Positions 45,263 through 55,140 of a DNA stretch of 64,000 nucleotides are shown in pieces. This stretch comes from Quatrionicoccus australiensis (lineage in GTDB: Bacteria; Pseudomonadota; Gammaproteobacteria; Burkholderiales; Rhodocyclaceae). The position numbers were made by a program, and so were the translations under genes. The notes below the pieces were generated by a model. That model saw only the letters and a list, made by a program, of their open reading frames with translations. It did not search any database and had not been told where the DNA came from. Positions within the stretch are counted from its first letter, which is position 1. Every line of letters begins with the position of its first letter. The stretch is from assembly GCF_020510525.1 (NCBI RefSeq), contig NZ_CP075188.1, positions 2,728,001 through 2,792,000 on the forward strand, given 5' to 3'.

Positions 45263-46162
45263 TTATCGATTTAAATTATCATCCAATTTACCGCCAATAT
45301 TTTTTAATCCATGCATCAGCCCAAGCAGGGCAAAATTAAATCTAATTAATAAATTCCTATCACTAAGCCCATTCAAGGAGACCACCATGAATCTTTTAAC
45401 AATCTCTTTTATTGTCCAAAGAAGAGGAGCCCCACCACGACTAGATGACAAAAGAGTGTTTCTTACTTGATAATATCCACGATACGGCTCAGAAATTGGA
45501 CAAATTATTTTTCCAAGAAATCTAACATCTCCCTTCCCAACAATATGCGTAAAAATAGACTCTTCGTCGATTAGAGTCTTTAAGCCGTGTTTGTGACATT
45601 GCCAACAAAAATCGTAATCGATATGATCAATAAAGAAATCCTCTTGAAATAGTCCAGTTTTCTCAATTGCAGACTTTGGAATAATGGAGAAGCTACTTAT
45701 AACCAAAAGAGCATTTACATATTTACCAACCCCATCATACGAATAAGCCTTGTATCGATACGCAGCACCATCAGCCCTAATAGGCTTTCCACCAATAACA
45801 CCAAGACCAGTTATGTTTTTTGCCAAATGATAAGAATTTATCAAAGATAGCAAACTGGATTTTTCAAGATCTGTATCTTGATCAAGAATCAAAAAAGCCT
45901 CTACTTCATTATTACCAAGACACGACTCAATACAAGTATTATAAGCTTTACCCAACCCATAATTAACGCCATCCCCAAAATAGCCAATCAATAAATTATT
46001 ATTTCGAGCGGTAATAGCCCATTGCATATTAGCGCCATGGCATTCACCAGGTGTATTGTCATAAACAATAGTTGAAATATTTAATCTAGTCAAAACCCGA
46101 ATATTAGCCCCGAGTACGCTTATATCCGGATTGTAAAGTGTCATTATTGCTACGATTGCCAT
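45263..46162 (-). CDS. Glycosyltransferase family 2 protein (rhamnosyltransferase-like)
   Basis: This 299-residue GT-A enzyme starts MAIVAIMTLYNPDISVLGANI, as in dTDP-rhamnosyltransferases (RfbF/RfbN type). The nucleotide-binding VEAFLILDQDTDLEKSSL supplies the DXD-like motif. Later come QEDFFIDHIDYDFCWQCHKHG and the family motif YYQVRNTLL. dTDP-rhamnose is made by the rfb genes at 48.9-52.3 kb, so rhamnose is the likely donor. It is A+T-rich like its neighbours and starts one base after the stop of the polymerase gene. Confidence 0.82.
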   Translation of the reverse strand: MAIVAIMTLYNPDISVLGANIRVLTRLNISTIVYDNTPGECHGANMQWAITARNNNLLIGYFGDGVNYGLGKAYNTCIESCLGNNEVEAFLILDQDTDLEKSSLLSLINSYHLAKNITGLGVIGGKPIRADGAAYRYKAYSYDGVGKYVNALLVISSFSIIPKSAIEKTGLFQEDFFIDHIDYDFCWQCHKHGLKTLIDEESIFTHIVGKGDVRFLGKIICPISEPYRGYYQVRNTLLSSSRGGAPLLWTIKEIVKRFMVVSLNGLSDRNLLIRFNFALLGLMHGLKNIGGKLDDNLNR

Positions 46163-47284
46163 TCACCGCCCCTCAAATTTTTCAAGCCTAGTAAATGAAA
46201 TTAATACAGATGCCATATAAAACACAACCCATGTCTTCAAAGACATTAAGAAATAATCTTCAAAGAATGTAAACAACAACGGAAGCAAAGAGAATGTCGT
46301 CATAAACCTTCCCTGAAGAGTTTTTGAACTCCACATTATCTTATAGGCAAAACCGATAAAAAAAGAAATAACAGCAACCCCCAACAGGCCAAAATCATTC
46401 CACCAGACGCCCAAAGCGGTATATATATTCGTCATCCATCCATAATCAATAGAAACCCATGGAAGAATATTAATATTTGGAACCCAATCTAATTTAATTG
46501 GAAGAAGCTGATTTATTCCATAAAACGAACGCATCTCAGGCAAAGAGGCATCATTATTTAGAACTATTTGAAAGGCGCCAATTCCACTGAGTAGATAAAC
46601 TTCAAAAGTTTTAAGAACGGCATCCGTAATTCCATCTTCAGGATCGGCGGAATATTTCTCCAACACAATGTGCGACAGCGCAAAAAGGGAAAATAAACAA
46701 ACCACGCCGATCAACACATGCCGAAGCCTAATCCTATTTAGGCTAGGAAACATAAAAAAAGCAAACAAAAAAAGATACATTTTAGAAGTAGAAAGAATTG
46801 CCAAGAAAAACAAAAAAACTGAGAAAAAAACAATAATACGCTTATCTTTGCTTTCTTTTGAAACAACCAACGAAGCAGCGACCAATGGAAATGAAACACC
46901 AACTTCTAATGAACTTTTATCACTATCAGATGTGTAAAAAAGGGTTTCCCTAAAATCCAGAGCTGACTCGAACCCCCCTGAACCAACCAACATCAAAAAC
47001 AAATATCCCGTATACAATATTGAAATACACGAAATAACGTAAAGTGATTGTTTATTAAAAAAATACTTGGGTACCCGCTCAACATTTCCCACCGCCCCAC
47101 CAAACCACTCACCAATTACCATAAACAACACAAAAGTAGCCACAATAACCAAAAAAAATGGATTGAGCTTTTGCAAATCAGCCATACTTGCCTGATAAGC
47201 AATCAATAAAAAAGTCCACTGGATAAAAACTACAAAAGACGGGCTGGAGAAAGCAGATTTTTTAATTAAAAAATTACTTTTCAT
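46163..47284 (-). CDS. O-antigen/exopolysaccharide polymerase (Wzy-like)
   Basis: This 373-residue, very hydrophobic protein has about ten membrane helices (for example FVVFIQWTFLLIAY, FFLVIVATFVLFMVIGEWF and YVISCISILYTGYLFLML). A larger hydrophilic loop lies near residues 235-275 (YGINQLLPIKLDWVPNIN), consistent with Wzy polymerases that join repeat units in the periplasm. Wzy proteins share little sequence, so the call rests on topology and position between the flippase and glycosyltransferases. It overlaps the flippase gene by 11 bases and is strongly A+T-rich. Confidence 0.7.
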   Translation of the reverse strand: MKSNFLIKKSAFSSPSFVVFIQWTFLLIAYQASMADLQKLNPFFLVIVATFVLFMVIGEWFGGAVGNVERVPKYFFNKQSLYVISCISILYTGYLFLMLVGSGGFESALDFRETLFYTSDSDKSSLEVGVSFPLVAASLVVSKESKDKRIIVFFSVFLFFLAILSTSKMYLFLFAFFMFPSLNRIRLRHVLIGVVCLFSLFALSHIVLEKYSADPEDGITDAVLKTFEVYLLSGIGAFQIVLNNDASLPEMRSFYGINQLLPIKLDWVPNINILPWVSIDYGWMTNIYTALGVWWNDFGLLGVAVISFFIGFAYKIMWSSKTLQGRFMTTFSLLPLLFTFFEDYFLMSLKTWVVFYMASVLISFTRLEKFEGR

Positions 47285-48701
47285 TAAACATAAACCTCAA
47301 ACCGAATTTTTTTAGTAAAACAAAACCAAAAAAAGCCACTATCCCATACCTTATATAATCATACTTAACATAACATAAAGCAACCAGTGTTAATGCGCAA
47401 AAAACCATCATAAAAAAAGCATTCGATATTTCCCGCCTCTGCAAATGAAATACTTTAGAGGCCGCTAAAAACAATAAAGAGCTATCGAAAACAACCCTCA
47501 AACTCCATGCAAATGCAGCTCCCTCTATACCTAAAAAACTTATACAAAAAAACATTAAAACAAGGTATGGAATTAACTCAATCACATGAATTTTCGCTGT
47601 CACATCAGAGCGCCCAGCGCTTTGAATAATATTATATGGCAAATGAGAAAACCCATTGATAAATACGCCTACTGCCAATATATACCAAACATTTACAACA
47701 TGTGATGAAACTTCACTACCAACCCACCAACTCAAAAAGTCATCCGCCACCAATATCGCAACTCCGATAGCTGAAAACCAAACAGTTGAAAACATAATCG
47801 CCGCCGACCTAACAACTTTAGTGGTTTCTTCTGGTAACAAAAAATGTGACTTAGACAATAGTGGAAATAACACCCCCATAATCGCGATAGGAAGAGCTGT
47901 TAATCTAACGAGAACATCTTGCGGAATTGTGTAATACGTAACAGCAGTCATTGACAGCATTGCGCCAATAAAAAAACGATCAAAATATGCGAGTATCGGA
48001 CTAACAATATTTGATATGGTGAGCCACCCACCAAAAAAAAACAACTCACGCATTTCATTTTTATCACAAGAAGCAACTTTTCCAGAACAACTAGGCCAAT
48101 TAGCAACCAAGCCAAAACTGATAGCAGCACATACCCTTACCCCTAACAGGGATGCCAAAATATATTCTATATTTTTATCAAAATACGACATACCTAGAGG
48201 GGCTATAAAGGTCGCCATGCCCAATGGAATCTTAATAGCGTTTACTCTACGAAACCTCTGCTGCCCTTCAAGAATCGCAACACGCGAAGTGGCGTACAGC
48301 ATAAAAGGAACTGCCACTGCCAACCACAAAAACCCTTTTTTTGCCTCGATTTGCAAATCATTTGGTATGTTCAACAATTTCTCAGTAACAAAAGGTGCTA
48401 TTGATACTATTACAATCATCCAAAAGACACCAACTAAAACCATATATCGAGTTGCTTCTCGCGAAAGACTTATTTGTTTATCAACTATAACACCTCGGGC
48501 ATTTTGCTCACCAATAGCGCGAGTTAGGGCTCTACCCAGACCAAGATCAAGGACACCGAGATAACCAACCAACATCCATGCAATCGATAAAACCCCAAGT
48601 CTTTCAGCTCCAATCTTATTCAGCAACTCTGGCACTGTTATCAATCCGACAATCATGGGCAAAACCACACCCGCCAAGTTCCAAATGATATTCCTACGCA
48701 T
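47274..48701 (-). CDS. Polysaccharide flippase (Wzx-like, MOP superfamily)
   Basis: This 475-residue membrane protein has about 12-14 helices and an opening NIIWNLAGVVLPMIVGLITVPELL typical of Wzx transporters. The conserved stretch LGLGRALTRAIGEQNARG fits the family. It would flip undecaprenyl-linked repeat units to the periplasm for the Wzy polymerase next door. Codon use is A+T-rich, as in the rest of this cassette. A 213-bp A+T-rich gap separates it from rfbA upstream, perhaps containing the cassette's own promoter. Confidence 0.82.
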   Translation of the reverse strand: MRRNIIWNLAGVVLPMIVGLITVPELLNKIGAERLGVLSIAWMLVGYLGVLDLGLGRALTRAIGEQNARGVIVDKQISLSREATRYMVLVGVFWMIVIVSIAPFVTEKLLNIPNDLQIEAKKGFLWLAVAVPFMLYATSRVAILEGQQRFRRVNAIKIPLGMATFIAPLGMSYFDKNIEYILASLLGVRVCAAISFGLVANWPSCSGKVASCDKNEMRELFFFGGWLTISNIVSPILAYFDRFFIGAMLSMTAVTYYTIPQDVLVRLTALPIAIMGVLFPLLSKSHFLLPEETTKVVRSAAIMFSTVWFSAIGVAILVADDFLSWWVGSEVSSHVVNVWYILAVGVFINGFSHLPYNIIQSAGRSDVTAKIHVIELIPYLVLMFFCISFLGIEGAAFAWSLRVVFDSSLLFLAASKVFHLQRREISNAFFMMVFCALTLVALCYVKYDYIRYGIVAFFGFVLLKKFGLRFMFNEK

Positions 48702-48914
48702 ATTTATGAGTCACTTTAATGCAATCCAATTAGTTTTCACACACCATTAAAATTAAAAACAACAACAAATACAAAACATACAATACCAAAAAAACACACC
48801 AAATAAAATAATCAAACTATTAACATAACAAATATTGACACACACCTAGTCGATATATTTATTTCAATAAAAACACAAGAAATTGATTATCACCTCAATA
48901 AATGGATTCTGAGT

Positions 48915-49799
48915 TCAAAAAACATTTTCCATCAAAATTGAATTAAGGTACTGCCCATATCCATTCTTAAGCATTGACTGCGCTAGAACTTCAAGTTGCC
49001 CAGCACTAATCCATTCTGCCCGATATGCAACCTCTTCAGGACAAGCAACTTTAAGCCCTTGGCGTTTCTCGATGGTTGCAATGTACTGCCCTGCCTCAAG
49101 CAGAGAGTCATGGGTACCAGTATCAAGCCACGCATAGCCTCGCCCCATAATTTCTACGCTGAGTTCATTTTGTTTAAGATAGCGCGCATTAACATCAGTA
49201 ATTTCAAGCTCCCCCCGGTGTGAAGGCTTGATGTCAGCAGCAATTTCACAAACCTGCTCGTCATAGAAGTAGAGGCCCGTCACGGCGTAGTTGGACTTAG
49301 GTTGTTGCGGCTTTTCTTCGATAGAGAGGGCTTTTTGCTTGCTATCGAATTCGACAACGCCATAGCGTTCCGGATCGGTAACATGGTAGGCAAAGACGGA
49401 TGCGCCACTGTTCATGGCATCAGCCCGCTTGAGCAAACCATTAAAATCATGGCCATAGAAAATATTGTCACCCAGCACCAATGCGCTGGGGTTATTGCCA
49501 ACGAAATTGCGGCCAAGGATAAATGCCTGCGCCAAACCATCCGGACTGGGCTGAATACAATAGCTGAGGTTGATACCCCATTGACTACCGTCACCCAGCA
49601 GGGATTCAAAGCGAGGGGTGTCCTGCGGAGTGGAGATGATAAGAATGTCGCGTATCCCCGCCAGCATCAGCGTGGTCAGGGGATAGTAGATCATCGGCTT
49701 GTCGTACACCGGCAGGAGCTGCTTGGAGACGGAGAGCGTAGCCGGATGCAGACGGGTGCCGGAACCGCCGGCGAGGATGATGCCTTTGCGTGTGGTCAT
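48915..49799 (-). CDS. rfbA: Glucose-1-phosphate thymidylyltransferase
   Basis: This 294-residue nucleotidyltransferase makes dTDP-glucose. The signature [20 protein letters not shown] is at residues of about 6-25 and the conserved [16 protein letters not shown] follows. Further motifs are [33 protein letters not shown] and [15 protein letters not shown]. Length is normal for RfbA. It is the last gene of the rfbCBDA order and lies five bases after rfbD. Base composition changes from mixed here to strongly A+T-rich in the next gene. Confidence 0.95.
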   Translation of the reverse strand: MTTRKGIILAGGSGTRLHPATLSVSKQLLPVYDKPMIYYPLTTLMLAGIRDILIISTPQDTPRFESLLGDGSQWGINLSYCIQPSPDGLAQAFILGRNFVGNNPSALVLGDNIFYGHDFNGLLKRADAMNSGASVFAYHVTDPERYGVVEFDSKQKALSIEEKPQQPKSNYAVTGLYFYDEQVCEIAADIKPSHRGELEITDVNARYLKQNELSVEIMGRGYAWLDTGTHDSLLEAGQYIATIEKRQGLKVACPEEVAYRAEWISAGQLEVLAQSMLKNGYGQYLNSILMENVF

Positions 49800-49804
49800 G
49801 GTAT

Positions 49805-50695
49805 TTAGAGTATCTGTTGAAGTACGTGATTAAGGCCGTTTTGCCACGGTGGCAGAATGAGACCAAAGGTTTCTTGCAGCTTGCAGGTATCAAGATGCGA
49901 GTTCGTGGGTCTGGGCGCGGGCAACGGGTATTCTGCCGTCGTAATAGCCTTGATATTTTCCGGGCTTAGCTTGAGTGGTTTGCCAGCAGCGATGGCAGCG
50001 CGAACCACCGTTTGTGCATAGTCGTGCCAAGTCGTCAAGCTGCTGGCCACAAGATGGTAGATACCAAAAGGCTGGGCAGCACGACCTTCGCGCTGGTATC
50101 GTGCAATAACATGGGCAGTGATATCAGCCAGCAGGGCGGCTGAGGTGGGCGCGCCAAATTGGTCGACGACGACATTTAGCGTGTCGCGGTCGACAGCCAA
50201 CCGTAGCATGGTTTTGGCGAAATTGTTGCCGTGCGCACCGAAAACCCAACTGGTCCGAAAAATAAAATGATCGGCAGCACTTCGCAGTAATGCCTGTTCG
50301 CCGGCCAGCTTACTTTTACCGTAGATGCTTTGCGGATTAGGAGCATCGTTCTCGCTGTAGGCCCCCTGCTTCGTGCCGTCAAAAACGTAATCAGTTGAAT
50401 AGTGGATGACTAGCGCGCCCAGTTTTTTGGCCTCTTCCCCTAAAACCCCCGGCGCCATACCGTTGACCGCATAAGCTAGATCCTGGTCCGTTTCGGCCTT
50501 ATCAACTGCGGTATAAGCGGCTGGGTTAATAATGATGTCAGGCCTGGTTTCGGATACCAACCGGCGAATGGCATCAGGATTAGAGAGGTCACATTCAGCC
50601 ATATCAACCGCAACGATCTCCCCCAATGGTGCGAGCGCACGCTGAAGCTCAAAACCTACCTGACCGTTTTTTCCGGTAAGAAGCAGCTTCATCAT
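49805..50695 (-). CDS. rfbD: dTDP-4-dehydrorhamnose reductase
   Basis: This 296-residue reductase makes dTDP-L-rhamnose. The NAD(P) motif [15 protein letters not shown] is at the N-terminus, the catalytic region reads [20 protein letters not shown], and the YxxxK pair is in [11 protein letters not shown]. The start overlaps the rfbB stop (ATGA), with a second ATG three bases later. The same pathway genes surround it on both sides. Confidence 0.94.
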   Translation of the reverse strand: MMKLLLTGKNGQVGFELQRALAPLGEIVAVDMAECDLSNPDAIRRLVSETRPDIIINPAAYTAVDKAETDQDLAYAVNGMAPGVLGEEAKKLGALVIHYSTDYVFDGTKQGAYSENDAPNPQSIYGKSKLAGEQALLRSAADHFIFRTSWVFGAHGNNFAKTMLRLAVDRDTLNVVVDQFGAPTSAALLADITAHVIARYQREGRAAQPFGIYHLVASSLTTWHDYAQTVVRAAIAAGKPLKLSPENIKAITTAEYPLPAPRPTNSHLDTCKLQETFGLILPPWQNGLNHVLQQIL

Positions 50696-51756
50696 CAGGC
50701 TCCGTACTGCTTGCCAACCCAGCCTTGATATGCACCGCTGGTCACATTCTGTACCCACGCCTGGTTGTCCAGATACCACTGTACGGTTTTCCGGATACCT
50801 GTTTCGAAGCTTTCTGCCGGCTTCCAACCCAACTCGCGCTCAAGCTTGCTGGCATCGATGGCATAACGGCGATCATGCCCAGGGCGGTCTTTAACGTAAG
50901 TGATCTGTTCTTTGTAGGCTTTGCCATCGGCACGTGGTGATAGCTCATCAAGAATGGTGCAGACGGTGTGCACTACATCAAGGTTAGGCTTCTCGTTCCA
51001 GCCACCGACGTTATAAACCTCACCAATACGCCCAGCCTCAAGCACCCGACGAATCGCACTGCAGTGGTCCTTGACGTAGAGCCAGTCACGTATCTGCTGA
51101 CCATCACCGTAAATTGGCAGGGGTTTTCCTGCCAGAGCGTTGTGAATTACCAGCGGAATCAGCTTTTCCGGGAAGTGGTAGGGGCCATAGTTGTTTGAAC
51201 AGTTGGTCGTCAGTACAGGTAGTCCGTAGGTGTGATGATAGGCGCGGACCAAGTGATCACTTGCTGCCTTGCTGGCAGAATACGGGCTGTTTGGTTCGTA
51301 GCGGTTGGTTTCGGCAAAAGCGGGGTCATCCTTGCCGAGCGAGCCATATACCTCATCGGTCGACACGTGCAAAAAGCGGAAATTGGCTTTGGCATCATCC
51401 CCAAGTTGACTCCAATAGGCACGTACAGCTTCGAGCAGGTGAAAACTGCCGACAATGTTTGTCTGAATAAAATCTTCCGGGCCGTGAATACTGCGGTCAA
51501 CATGCGATTCGGCTGCAAAATTGACAACAGCACGAATCTGATAAGTGTTTAGCAGCTTGCTAACCAGATCAAAGTCTCCGATGCTGCCTTGAACAAAAGC
51601 ATGCCGTCGATCACCTTGCAGACTAGCCAGATTGCTCAAGTTTCCCGCGTAAGTCAGCGCATCGAGATTGACTACTGACTCATCAGATTGCGCCAGCCAA
51701 TCCAGAACAAAATTGCTGCCAATGAAACCGGCTGCTCCCGTAACAAGAATAGTCAT
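50695..51756 (-). CDS. rfbB: dTDP-glucose 4,6-dehydratase
   Basis: This 353-residue enzyme converts dTDP-glucose to dTDP-4-keto-6-deoxyglucose. It has the NAD motif [12 protein letters not shown], the catalytic [11 protein letters not shown], the [12 protein letters not shown] pair and the substrate-binding [15 protein letters not shown]. Its start overlaps the rfbC stop by four bases and its stop overlaps the rfbD start, so the three are translationally coupled. Confidence 0.96.
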   Translation of the reverse strand: MTILVTGAAGFIGSNFVLDWLAQSDESVVNLDALTYAGNLSNLASLQGDRRHAFVQGSIGDFDLVSKLLNTYQIRAVVNFAAESHVDRSIHGPEDFIQTNIVGSFHLLEAVRAYWSQLGDDAKANFRFLHVSTDEVYGSLGKDDPAFAETNRYEPNSPYSASKAASDHLVRAYHHTYGLPVLTTNCSNNYGPYHFPEKLIPLVIHNALAGKPLPIYGDGQQIRDWLYVKDHCSAIRRVLEAGRIGEVYNVGGWNEKPNLDVVHTVCTILDELSPRADGKAYKEQITYVKDRPGHDRRYAIDASKLERELGWKPAESFETGIRKTVQWYLDNQAWVQNVTSGAYQGWVGKQYGA

Positions 51757-52316
51757 TTGTCAGCCTCCAATGCAGCTATTGCAACTTTAAACCGCAGCCC
51801 ATCCTTATCTTTGGCAGAAAGCATTGGCTCAGTGTCATTGAGCAACCAATCAATCGCGAGATCAGGATCGTTCCAGGCAATGGAACGTTCAGCCGATGGT
51901 GCGTAGTAATCGGTCGTCTTGTAGAGAAATTCAGCCGTTTCACTCAAGACAACAAATCCATGGGCGAACCCAGGGGGAATCCAGAACTGGCGTTTGTTCT
52001 CGGCAGACAGCTCAATCGCAACATGCTGGCCCAAGGTTGGCGAACCAGGACGAATATCGACAGCGACGTCAAGCACGCTCCCTGCCACCACACGCACCAA
52101 CTTGCCCTGAGCATGAGGCGCAACTTGATAGTGCAAGCCACGCAAGACACCACGCCCTCCCTTTGAATGGTTGTCTTGAACGAATGCCACCTCACTCCCG
52201 AGGATTTCGTTAAAGCGCTGCTGATTGAAGCTTTCAAAAAAGAAACCTCGCTCATCACCAAAAACGCGAGGTTCTATGATCAAAAGATCAGGAATAGATG
52301 TCGGACTAGCAAGCAT
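51753..52316 (-). CDS. rfbC: dTDP-4-dehydrorhamnose 3,5-epimerase
   Basis: This 187-residue cupin enzyme epimerises dTDP-4-keto-6-deoxyglucose. Typical stretches are [35 protein letters not shown] (containing the catalytic His), [19 protein letters not shown] and [16 protein letters not shown], with YKTTDYYAP near the end. It is the first gene of the rhamnose operon. The 226-bp A+T-rich gap upstream should hold the operon promoter, though none was firmly identified. Confidence 0.95.
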   Translation of the reverse strand: MLASPTSIPDLLIIEPRVFGDERGFFFESFNQQRFNEILGSEVAFVQDNHSKGGRGVLRGLHYQVAPHAQGKLVRVVAGSVLDVAVDIRPGSPTLGQHVAIELSAENKRQFWIPPGFAHGFVVLSETAEFLYKTTDYYAPSAERSIAWNDPDLAIDWLLNDTEPMLSAKDKDGLRFKVAIAALEADK

Positions 52317-52542
52317 TGTGGCTCCAATTTAACAATCTGCATTTTTTATGACCTGATTTTGCCACCGTACAAAGCGATGATAAAGAAATATTTTGCAGTG
52401 CAGCAAAATGGGATATTCATCTATGAGCTTAGTGATAGCCGCCTTGTTTTTCCTCACCATAAATCCCCCTACCCGCCCCTCTGTTGGAAACCAGCCATTA
52501 TTTGAACAGTCACTTCCCTGATGATTTATTTGATGGTCGAAA

Positions 52543-53826
52543 TCAGTTACGCGGTGGCTGCAGCGTGCTGGCCGCCTTTGATGTCAGCCCAACCCCCTTG
52601 GTCAACAAGATCGCGCCCCGGGCGAGTTGCTGAGGTATTTCTTCGGCGACCTGGTCGCCTTTGAGCGGAATCAGCAAGGTCGCGCCAACCGCGTAGTAAT
52701 GGCCTTCCGGCAAGGGGTTCACCTGGGCAATCAGTTTGGCCGGCACGTTATTGCGACGGGCCAGTTCGCCTGGGCTGGTCGGGCGGGTAATGCGGATCAG
52801 GCGCCAGGAAACCCAACTTCCCTTATGCACGCCCATGCGCAGGGCGAGTTGCAATGCGGCGGCGTGTGGCAACAGCAGTTGCGTGTGGTTGTTGCCAATG
52901 ATGATGGGCGCCTGTAGCGAAGGATTGAGTGCGAGAAATTCATTGAGCTTCAACCCGGCCAGTTGCGCCACCAGGCTGACGTCGATGTCGCGATGCATTT
53001 CGATCACAGTATGGCGGCTGGCGTTTTCAATGGGCGGCAAGCTCGCCTTGTAAGCCGCCGGATTGGCAATCAGGCTTTTGAGCGCCAGGATGCGCGGCAC
53101 GTAGTCGCGGGTTTCCTGCGGCAAAGAGGCGGCAATGTCGTTGAAGCCGGGTTTCTTGATGCCGCGTGCTTTCGCTCGGTTGACCTCGGCCAGGACGCGT
53201 TTTTCACCGCAGTTGTAGGCGGCCATGGCCAGCGGCCAGCTGTCGAACATGCCGTTGAGCATGCTCAGGTAGTCCATGGCGGCACGGGTGGAGGCAACCA
53301 GCGAGCGGCGTTCATCGCGAAAGCGGTCGATATTGAGCTCGTAGGTGCGTGCCGTGTTTTCGATGAACTGCCAGGCACCATGGGCTTCTGCCTGCGATTT
53401 GGCTTCCAGCGTATAGCCGGATTCAACAAAGGGAACGAGCACCAGCTCCATTGGCAGTTTGCGGGCGTCGACTTCTTCAACCACGTAAAACAGCAGGTTG
53501 CCGGCTCGTTGTGCGGTGTGATCGAGAAACTTGTCGGCAGCAAAGCGCCGCGCGCCACGAATGACCTGCGGATCCTTGTCGAGATCGGGAACCCTGAAGC
53601 CCTGGCGAATTCGATCCCAGATGTCCTGGTAATGGACTTTCCCGGTTTCTGGCAGGCCGATCATTTCGTGCAGATCGCTGGGTGTCACTTCCACCAGGGG
53701 ATGCGGATCGGAGACTGCTTCCGGGCCTTCGGTTTCAATCTCTTCGTAGGGAGCATCGAAGACCGATGCACAGCCACTCAGAACAAAAACAAACCAGGAG
53801 AGCAAAAACCAACGGATACAGCGCAA
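52543..53826 (-). CDS. Membrane-bound lytic transglycosylase (MltD-like lipoprotein)
   Basis: This 427-residue lipoprotein carries the signal RWFLLSWFVFVLSGCAS with the lipidated Cys near residue 19. A soluble lytic transglycosylase domain follows, with catalytic Glu in VPFVESGYTLEAKSQAEAHG, then GAWQFIENTARTYEL and LAMAAYNCGEKRV. C-terminal segments (such as LARRNNVPAKLIAQVNPL) resemble LysM. I chose a TTG start because it follows AGGAATTTCCCC and gives a normal lipoprotein signal; an ATG upstream would add about 30 odd residues. It cleaves peptidoglycan, possibly to let the export machinery through the wall. It is divergent from lapG. Confidence 0.85.
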   Translation of the reverse strand: MRCIRWFLLSWFVFVLSGCASVFDAPYEEIETEGPEAVSDPHPLVEVTPSDLHEMIGLPETGKVHYQDIWDRIRQGFRVPDLDKDPQVIRGARRFAADKFLDHTAQRAGNLLFYVVEEVDARKLPMELVLVPFVESGYTLEAKSQAEAHGAWQFIENTARTYELNIDRFRDERRSLVASTRAAMDYLSMLNGMFDSWPLAMAAYNCGEKRVLAEVNRAKARGIKKPGFNDIAASLPQETRDYVPRILALKSLIANPAAYKASLPPIENASRHTVIEMHRDIDVSLVAQLAGLKLNEFLALNPSLQAPIIIGNNHTQLLLPHAAALQLALRMGVHKGSWVSWRLIRITRPTSPGELARRNNVPAKLIAQVNPLPEGHYYAVGATLLIPLKGDQVAEEIPQQLARGAILLTKGVGLTSKAASTLQPPRN

Positions 53827-53966
53827 GGGGAAATTCCTGTAAAAAATCTGTTTTAAGTGCTCAGATTTACTTGAGCCTGTTGCTTTTCGCGAATATAACA
53901 AATATGACATTTGCGACAATCAGCCATGAATATAGCATTCTTTACCACTACCAGAAACAGCCTTCT

Positions 53967-53996
53967 TGCACAGGCAAAAGCCTGTGCATGTAGAAT
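53967..53996 (+). promoter_or_regulatory. Candidate lapG promoter overlapping a perfect hairpin
   Basis: TTGCAC (53967-53972) and TAGAAT (53991-53996) are separated by 18 bases, resembling a sigma-70 promoter 32 bp before the chosen lapG start. A perfect inverted repeat, TGCACAGGC-AAAA-GCCTGTGCA (53967-53988), lies exactly between the two boxes and could act as an operator. Confidence 0.4.
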
Positions 53997-54027
53997 GCCA
54001 AAATCACCATGTTTGCCAAGCTTCGGG

Positions 54028-54714
54028 ATGCTTTTGTCGCGACGAAATGTTCGTTATTTGACCTGTGTTTTTCTACTCGTGACAGCCGTACCGGTCGTCG
54101 CTGGCATCGTCGACTTTTCGCAAAATCTTCTGAATTACGTTTCTCGCCGTTTTTCGGCCGACGCCCCCAAACGCCTGATGATCTGGCAGCGCCTGATCAA
54201 CGACATGAAGGCAGCAGAAGCGGCAACTGCCAAGCAAGGGGATGCCAGGGCCGAGGCGCTGACCTTGCGCAAAACCAATGAGTTCATGAACCAGATTCCC
54301 TATTACAGCGATATTGCTCACTGGGGTCAGGAAGACTATTGGGCAACACCGGTTGAATCGCTGAGCTCGTTTGGTGCCGACTGTGAGGATTACTCGATTG
54401 CGAAGTATCTTTCGCTGAAGGAGTTGGGCATTCCCGCCGAACGCCTGCGTATTACTTACGTCAAGGCGCTCAACATCGGTGAGTCCCATATGGTTCTCGC
54501 CTACTACCCACGGCCGGATGCCGATCCGCTGATTCTCGACAATCTCGTCAAGGAGATTCGCCCGGCTTCGCAGCGCACCGATCTTGAGCCGGTATACAGC
54601 TTCAACGACGACGATATCTGGTTGCCATCAGGCGCCTCGCGCAAGGGTGGCGCTTCGCAGGTTCGCTTGTGGCGTGAGTTGTTGGAAAAGCTGGTTCGCG
54701 AACAAAAGATGTAA
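54028..54714 (+). CDS. lapG: LapG-like periplasmic cysteine protease (BTLCP family)
   Basis: This 228-residue transglutaminase-like protease has a signal segment (YLTCVFLLVTAVPVVAG) and the catalytic triad region: Cys in FGADCEDYSIAKY, His in GESHMVLAYY and Asp in LILDNLV. LapG cuts large surface adhesins near their N-terminus and is held inactive by LapD when c-di-GMP is high; the LapD-like gene is at 33486. The start is an inference, as an upstream in-frame ATG also exists but would precede the signal segment by about 40 residues and lie before the candidate promoter. Its TAA stop abuts the repeat element at 54714. Confidence 0.88.
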   Translation: MLLSRRNVRYLTCVFLLVTAVPVVAGIVDFSQNLLNYVSRRFSADAPKRLMIWQRLINDMKAAEAATAKQGDARAEALTLRKTNEFMNQIPYYSDIAHWGQEDYWATPVESLSSFGADCEDYSIAKYLSLKELGIPAERLRITYVKALNIGESHMVLAYYPRPDADPLILDNLVKEIRPASQRTDLEPVYSFNDDDIWLPSGASRKGGASQVRLWRELLEKLVREQKM

Positions 54715-54908
54715 GAGGCTGTTCACGATCTTCAGAAAGTCATGAAGCCGGGCTGCGGCTTTATTTGATACGTCTGTAAAACCCCTCCCCAGCCCTCCCC
54801 TTGTCAGGGGAGGGAGCCCGTCCATGCGCGATTTGGGGTGCCCCTCCCCTGACAAGGGGAGGTCGGGAGGGGTTTGAATGACAAGCGAAAAATCATGAAC
54901 AGCTTCTA
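54714..54908. repeat. Inverted-repeat element (MITE-like), copy 2
   Basis: This 195-bp copy matches the 31880 element in reverse orientation. Its ends read AGAGGCTGTTCA and TGAACAGCTTCT, and its centre contains the same C/G-rich blocks (AACCCCTCC ... GGAGGGGTT). It begins at the last base of the lapG stop codon. The same end of the element faces the gene terminus as in copy 1. Confidence 0.7.
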
Positions 54909-55140
54909 AGAAAAGCTGTCCATAGTCTTTGAGTGGTCATGTTCGAGCATTGGTATCGCTTCACCTAGCCCCCACCCCCTCCCCAGCCCTCCCCTTCTCA
55001 AGAGAGGGAGGCCGAGTCAACGCCGGAAGCAGCGACTCCGCCCCTGAAATGGGGCGCTTGGGATAAGCAATAACTCGCGGGCAGCTTCTAGGCCCGCTTC
55101 TAGCTGTTTTCTGGACCATCACGACCGGCCCTCGCGGCGC
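54909..55140. other. Intergenic stretch with a degenerate related repeat
   Basis: Between copy 2 and the VpsP-like gene no gene is seen. A segment at about 54965-55015 resembles the repeat core (CCCAGCCCTCCCCTTCTC and GAGAGGGAGG), and two further copies of GCTTCTAG occur at about 55083 and 55095. It is probably an older, decayed member of the same repeat family. Confidence 0.4.

Noticed and set aside
54960..55020. Third complete copy of the inverted-repeat element
   Set aside because: Only part of the core is recognisable and clean terminal repeats were not found, so it is listed as a degenerate relative.
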